Shown here: positions 61,019-64,000 of the stretch, one piece after another
Layout: each line of letters begins with the position of its first letter
Position numbering within the stretch: position 1 is the stretch's first letter
From: Lachnospiraceae bacterium
GTDB taxonomy: Bacteria; Bacillota_A; Clostridia; Lachnospirales; Lachnospiraceae
Assembly (NCBI GenBank): GCA_900764695.1
Contig: CAAFOY010000030.1
Span: forward strand, 77,337-141,336
Length of the DNA stretch: 64,000 bases
Reading direction: 5' to 3'
Program-made: the position numbers and the translations under genes
Notes under the pieces: model-generated
The model's input: only the letters and a program-made list of their open reading frames with translations
Told to the model about the DNA's origin: nothing
Databases searched by the model: none

Positions 61019-62224
61019 CTATAATTCTACAGCGCCATCTTTTGAAACATATGTAATCTTAGTAGCACCGTCTTCTTTCTTAAATGTTGTATATTCGTCT
61101 AATGATATATTCTCTTTTTTAGAAATTAATTCTGTCTTAACACCCTGATCTCTAAGTGCATTAGTAAGGGATAAAGCAGCTTTTCTAAATTCAGGATCAT
61201 AAATAATGACTTCATATGAGTAATCATTGTTTTCTTTTAATAGCTGTCCGTTTACAGCTAAAAGAATCTGATCCATATATACAGCAAAACCAACTGCGGC
61301 AGCTTCTTTTCCAAACTGACCAAGTAACTTGTCATAACGACCACCGGCTACAATTTGGTCACCGGAGCCATAAGTATAAGCTTTAAAAATTATTCCGGTA
61401 TAGTAATTAAAATTACTAATCATTCCAAGGTCAAAACTTATATATTTAGATACGCCATAATCCTCAAGAATTGAATATAATTTTTCAAGACGTTCAATTG
61501 ATTGTAATGCTTTCTTGTTGTCTGTAAGCTCTTTAGCTGATTTTATAACATCAATGGAACCAAATAATTCCGGCAATTTCAAAAATGCCTCTTTAAGCTG
61601 TCCTGTAATATTGTTATTATCAAGAATTTCTTCAACTCCAAAATAGTTTTTATTTTCTATTCTTTTTCGTAATTCCTGTTCATTTTCGGTGTCAAAACCG
61701 CATTCTTCCAAAAGCCCCTTGTAGAAATCTGCATGACCGATTTCCACCAAAAATTCTTTAAGTCCTGCTGCTTTTAATGAATCTACAACAAGGGCAAGAA
61801 TTTCTGCATCAGCTTCAACTGAATCATCATTAATAAGTTCACATCCAAGCTGTGTATTTTCTTTTAATTTTCCCTGTAATTCTGAGTTATTAATATATGT
61901 ATTGGCATTGTAGCAAAGCTTAACAGGAACTTTAACGTCCATATAATATTTTGCAACAAGTCTTGCAATTGAAGGAGTAACATCAGGTCTTAAAACTAAA
62001 GTATTACCTTCCCTGTCAAAGAACTTATATAAATTCTTTGAAGCAACAGAGCCTCGCTCTTTACTGAAAATATCAAAAAACTCAAAAGTTGGTGTTTGAA
62101 TATTATGATATCCATATATATTAAAAACTTTGTTAATGCTATTCTCTATTGTTAACTTTACGGCACATTCTTTGCCATAAACATCTCTAACTCCTTCAGG
62201 AGTATGTAATAATACTTTTTCCAT
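61019..62224 (-). CDS. hisZ: ATP phosphoribosyltransferase regulatory subunit HisZ
   Basis: Histidyl-tRNA synthetase-like paralogue that forms a hetero-octamer with short HisG and confers histidine feedback. 401 residues; class II core with TPTFEFFD, FFDREGNTLVLRPDVTPS and AGGRYDKLLGQFG, but the tRNA-binding and full catalytic motifs of HisRS are not kept (no C-terminal anticodon domain beyond a short remnant). ATG at 62224 with GGAGG upstream. First gene of hisZ-G-D-B-IE. Confidence 0.94.
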   Translation of the reverse strand: MEKVLLHTPEGVRDVYGKECAVKLTIENSINKVFNIYGYHNIQTPTFEFFDIFSKERGSVASKNLYKFFDREGNTLVLRPDVTPSIARLVAKYYMDVKVPVKLCYNANTYINNSELQGKLKENTQLGCELINDDSVEADAEILALVVDSLKAAGLKEFLVEIGHADFYKGLLEECGFDTENEQELRKRIENKNYFGVEEILDNNNITGQLKEAFLKLPELFGSIDVIKSAKELTDNKKALQSIERLEKLYSILEDYGVSKYISFDLGMISNFNYYTGIIFKAYTYGSGDQIVAGGRYDKLLGQFGKEAAAVGFAVYMDQILLAVNGQLLKENNDYSYEVIIYDPEFRKAALSLTNALRDQGVKTELISKKENISLDEYTTFKKEDGATKITYVSKDGAVEL

Positions 62225-62246
62225 GTTATCCTCCATTTGTTGCTTT

Positions 62247-62264
62247 ACTTTAATACTTTAAAGT
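62247..62264. promoter_or_regulatory. Candidate operator in the his leader
   Basis: ACTTTAA-TACT-TTAAAGT, perfect 7-base arms, downstream of the his start point and 20 bases before the hisZ ribosome site. A good position for a repressor; Firmicutes HisR (TrpR-like) proteins control his operons, but I cannot confirm the motif. Confidence 0.45.
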
Positions 62265-62298
62265 GGTAACTCACTACCTTAGTAATGAACTAAAAGGT

Positions 62299-62327
62299 AT
62301 ATTACAATATTTTATAATAAATGTCAA
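62299..62327 (-). promoter_or_regulatory. his operon promoter
   Basis: On the - strand: TTGACA (62327-62322), 17-base spacer, TAATAT (62304-62299). The TGA of recU lies inside the -35 hexamer. No T-box (AGGGTGGTACCGCG-like) is present in the leader. Confidence 0.78.
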
Positions 62328-62860
62328 CCTTCCCTTGAAGCTAAATCTTTCTGAATTCCTTCCAAATAATGAACAAGGGCACCGGGTGCTGATTTTATAA
62401 GATAATTTTTATCAATTTCCTCATATCTGAAACTTTTTCGGCCACCATTAATACTTCTATCATAAAATCTTTTAATATCCTTAAAAGGTATATAGTAAGT
62501 TTCGTTTAAAGATGTGTAAAATAATAATATAAATGAAATACCTCCCTGGGATTCAAAGTCTTCCATAAACTTAACCTGATGCTCGTGAATATTCATCATA
62601 GGAAATGTTGTAACTGCACATTCCTTGGCATCAAAGCATACAGGAATCCCCTGTACTGTTCCAATGTAGTCTACCGTACTTTGCTTGTCAAAATAAGCAA
62701 GGGTAATATGCCTTGTACTTTGATCAATGTTAATGGGCGTTATTGGAGTAGGTATTTTTTGAATTAATGCAAGTCCCTTTTCACGATAACTTTCATTAGT
62801 CATATTAATCATATCTTCTAATGTAGAACCTCTAAGTCCTCTTGTCTTCCATGTTCCCAT
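62324..62860 (-). CDS. recU: Holliday junction resolvase RecU
   Basis: 178 residues of the Firmicutes RecU resolvase: GLRGSTLEDMINMTNESYRE, the catalytic VDYIGTVQGIPVCFDAKEC (Asp and Glu-X-Lys-type residues) and the NIHEHQVKFMEDF segment. Cuts Holliday junctions during recombinational repair and chromosome segregation. In many Firmicutes recU is next to a PBP1 gene; here it is alone between an RluA gene and the his operon. Confidence 0.9.
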   Translation of the reverse strand: MGTWKTRGLRGSTLEDMINMTNESYREKGLALIQKIPTPITPINIDQSTRHITLAYFDKQSTVDYIGTVQGIPVCFDAKECAVTTFPMMNIHEHQVKFMEDFESQGGISFILLFYTSLNETYYIPFKDIKRFYDRSINGGRKSFRYEEIDKNYLIKSAPGALVHYLEGIQKDLASREG

Positions 62861-62911
62861 AATTGCTCTAAATCTTCTTTCCTGTAATCAAAAACCAACC
62901 TTAATGTATAG

Positions 62912-63928
62912 TTATTTTTTAATCTGTTTTTCTTTAATAAAGTCATTAACAACATTACTATTCTTAAATTCATTGCTTAAAACTTTTATAAAATCATCAG
63001 GCAGTGTTGCTGTAAATTCTTTACCGGACAGATTATCACAGTCTCCCGTAAACTTTGGAAAAACAGTCAATCTTGAATGTAACATCTGGTCTTTAATACC
63101 ATATTGTCTCTTATATATATCATTAATCTTCTTATTTCCATATTTGTAGTCACCAATTAATGGGTGACCTACAGATGAAAGGTGTGCTCTAATCTGATGA
63201 GTTCGACCTGTAATCAGCTTAACTTTTAATAAAGTAATTCTGTTGTTAGCTAAAACAGGCTCATACTCTGTTTCAACCAGCTGACTGTCTTTTTGCTCTT
63301 TTTTATATATTGTTACTTTGTTTGTTTTTTCATCTTTTTTCAAGTAACCTTTTATGTTTATTTTATTTTCTATTTTGCCGTTAACTAATGCAAAATAATA
63401 TTTATCCATTGTTCTTTCCTTAAACATTTTAGACATTGTCTGCAAACCTTTTAAGGATTTACCAGCAATAATTAAGCCACTGGTATTTCTGTCAAGTCGA
63501 TTGCAGACACCGGGCTTAAATGTTTTAAGTTGTTCTTCACTTAGTTTGTTAGTGGATACTAAATAAGAAATAATATATTCATTAACTGATACATCACTTG
63601 CTTCAGCCTTTTGACTAAGCATTCCTGACGGTTTATTTATAATTAGAATATTATCATCTTCATAAACAATATCTAAATCAATAGGTTTAACAATATCTAA
63701 CTTTATCTCGCCTCTAAATTTAAGTATGGTATCATCAGCCATAAAAATCTTAATTGAATCGCCTACATTAAGTTTTTCTTTTCCGTCAGATTTCTTGCCA
63801 TTTAAGACAATGTTCTTTTTTCTAAGCATTTTATATATAAAGCCGGATGTAGCTTCCTTAAAGTATTTAAATAAAAACTTGTCAAAGCGCTGTCCTGCCT
63901 GATTTTCCGTAATTTTAATTTCCTGCAT
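62912..63928 (-). CDS. RluA family pseudouridine synthase (RluC-like)
   Basis: 338 residues: N-terminal S4 domain (QRFDKFLFKYFKEATSGFIYK) and a catalytic domain with NRLDRNTSGLIIAG bearing the nucleophilic Asp, plus KLITGRTHQIRAHLSS. The longer S4-catalytic linker and C-terminal end set it apart from the RluD-like gene at 37841; RluC modifies 23S rRNA (955/2504/2580), the target here being inferred. Starts at 63928 with a weak AGAAAG site. Confidence 0.88.
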   Translation of the reverse strand: MQEIKITENQAGQRFDKFLFKYFKEATSGFIYKMLRKKNIVLNGKKSDGKEKLNVGDSIKIFMADDTILKFRGEIKLDIVKPIDLDIVYEDDNILIINKPSGMLSQKAEASDVSVNEYIISYLVSTNKLSEEQLKTFKPGVCNRLDRNTSGLIIAGKSLKGLQTMSKMFKERTMDKYYFALVNGKIENKINIKGYLKKDEKTNKVTIYKKEQKDSQLVETEYEPVLANNRITLLKVKLITGRTHQIRAHLSSVGHPLIGDYKYGNKKINDIYKRQYGIKDQMLHSRLTVFPKFTGDCDNLSGKEFTATLPDDFIKVLSNEFKNSNVVNDFIKEKQIKK

Positions 63929-64000
63929 ATTAATATCTTTCTAATTTTTATACTTTCTAAATATTATTCTAATAATTTTACTTTTTAAATTTTTAAAATA

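Noticed and set aside
62225..62298. T-box riboswitch before hisZ
   Set aside because: Leader is too short and lacks the T-box core and specifier stem.
1..64000. tRNA, rRNA or CRISPR arrays
   Set aside because: No TTCGAATCC-type T-arm, rRNA segment or regularly spaced repeats seen by eye; a tRNAscan or CRISPR search could not be run.

Overview
The window is a 64 kb piece of an AT-rich chromosome from a low-GC Gram-positive anaerobe, most likely a Lachnospiraceae-type member of the Clostridia. The case rests on sporulation genes (yqfC/yqfD), Firmicutes-type neighbourhoods (ylmE-sepF-ylmH, obg-yhbY-nadD-yqeK-rsfS, rplU-prp-rpmA), short-form HisG with HisZ, Bacillus-type LexA boxes and consensus TTGACA/TATAAT promoters. 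The assignment is an inference; no species is claimed. I see no rRNA, tRNA, CRISPR array, insertion sequence, prophage or plasmid function. Nearly everything is core genome, and the unusual points are architectural and regulatory.

Layout. 1-42.2 kb is read almost entirely on the + strand: alaS (5' end outside the window), rpsU, the yqfC-yqfD-phoH-ybeY group, a DUF3048 lipoprotein-like gene, cdd, a SpoVB-like flippase with a BofC-like small protein, two adjacent FAD oxidoreductases, a long unrecognised gene, then a DNA repair/tRNA modification block (5-FTHF cyclo-ligase, miaB, mutS, mutL, miaA) followed by a PLP lyase and radC. From 24 to 32 kb lies the elongation/division block mreB-mreC-mreD-pbp2-minD-minE-rodA-mgsA, without minC. 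A DUF378 gene on the other strand separates it from the HlyD-like/yggS/sepF/ylmH/aroB/lspA/rluD block, a TtcA-like thiolase gene and a Xer-type recombinase. At 40.8-42.2 kb lexA and a LysM membrane protein diverge from a region with three LexA operators, the layout of lexA-yneA in Bacillus.

From 42.3 kb to the end all genes are on the - strand: an acyltransferase, a COG0523 metal GTPase with a long His-rich loop, a GH13 glucosidase, the ribosome assembly operon obg-yhbY-nadD/yqeK fusion-rsfS, rplU-prp-rpmA with an L21-type leader, a six-gene operon (HAD, radical SAM, DUF2344, RNase E/G, SanA-like, DUF4317), the histidine operon hisZ-G-D-B-(HisF-like)IE, recU and an RluA-family pseudouridine synthase.

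The most interesting points are: a histidine gene whose N-terminal HisF-like barrel has lost both catalytic aspartates and is fused to HisIE; the SOS-controlled lexA/LysM divergon bracketed by two identical 17-bp palindromic repeats; an aroB Shine-Dalgarno separated from its ATG by a hairpin; a roughly 245-residue insertion in PBP2; the absence of minC and hfq from their usual places; and a symmetric candidate operator in the his leader.
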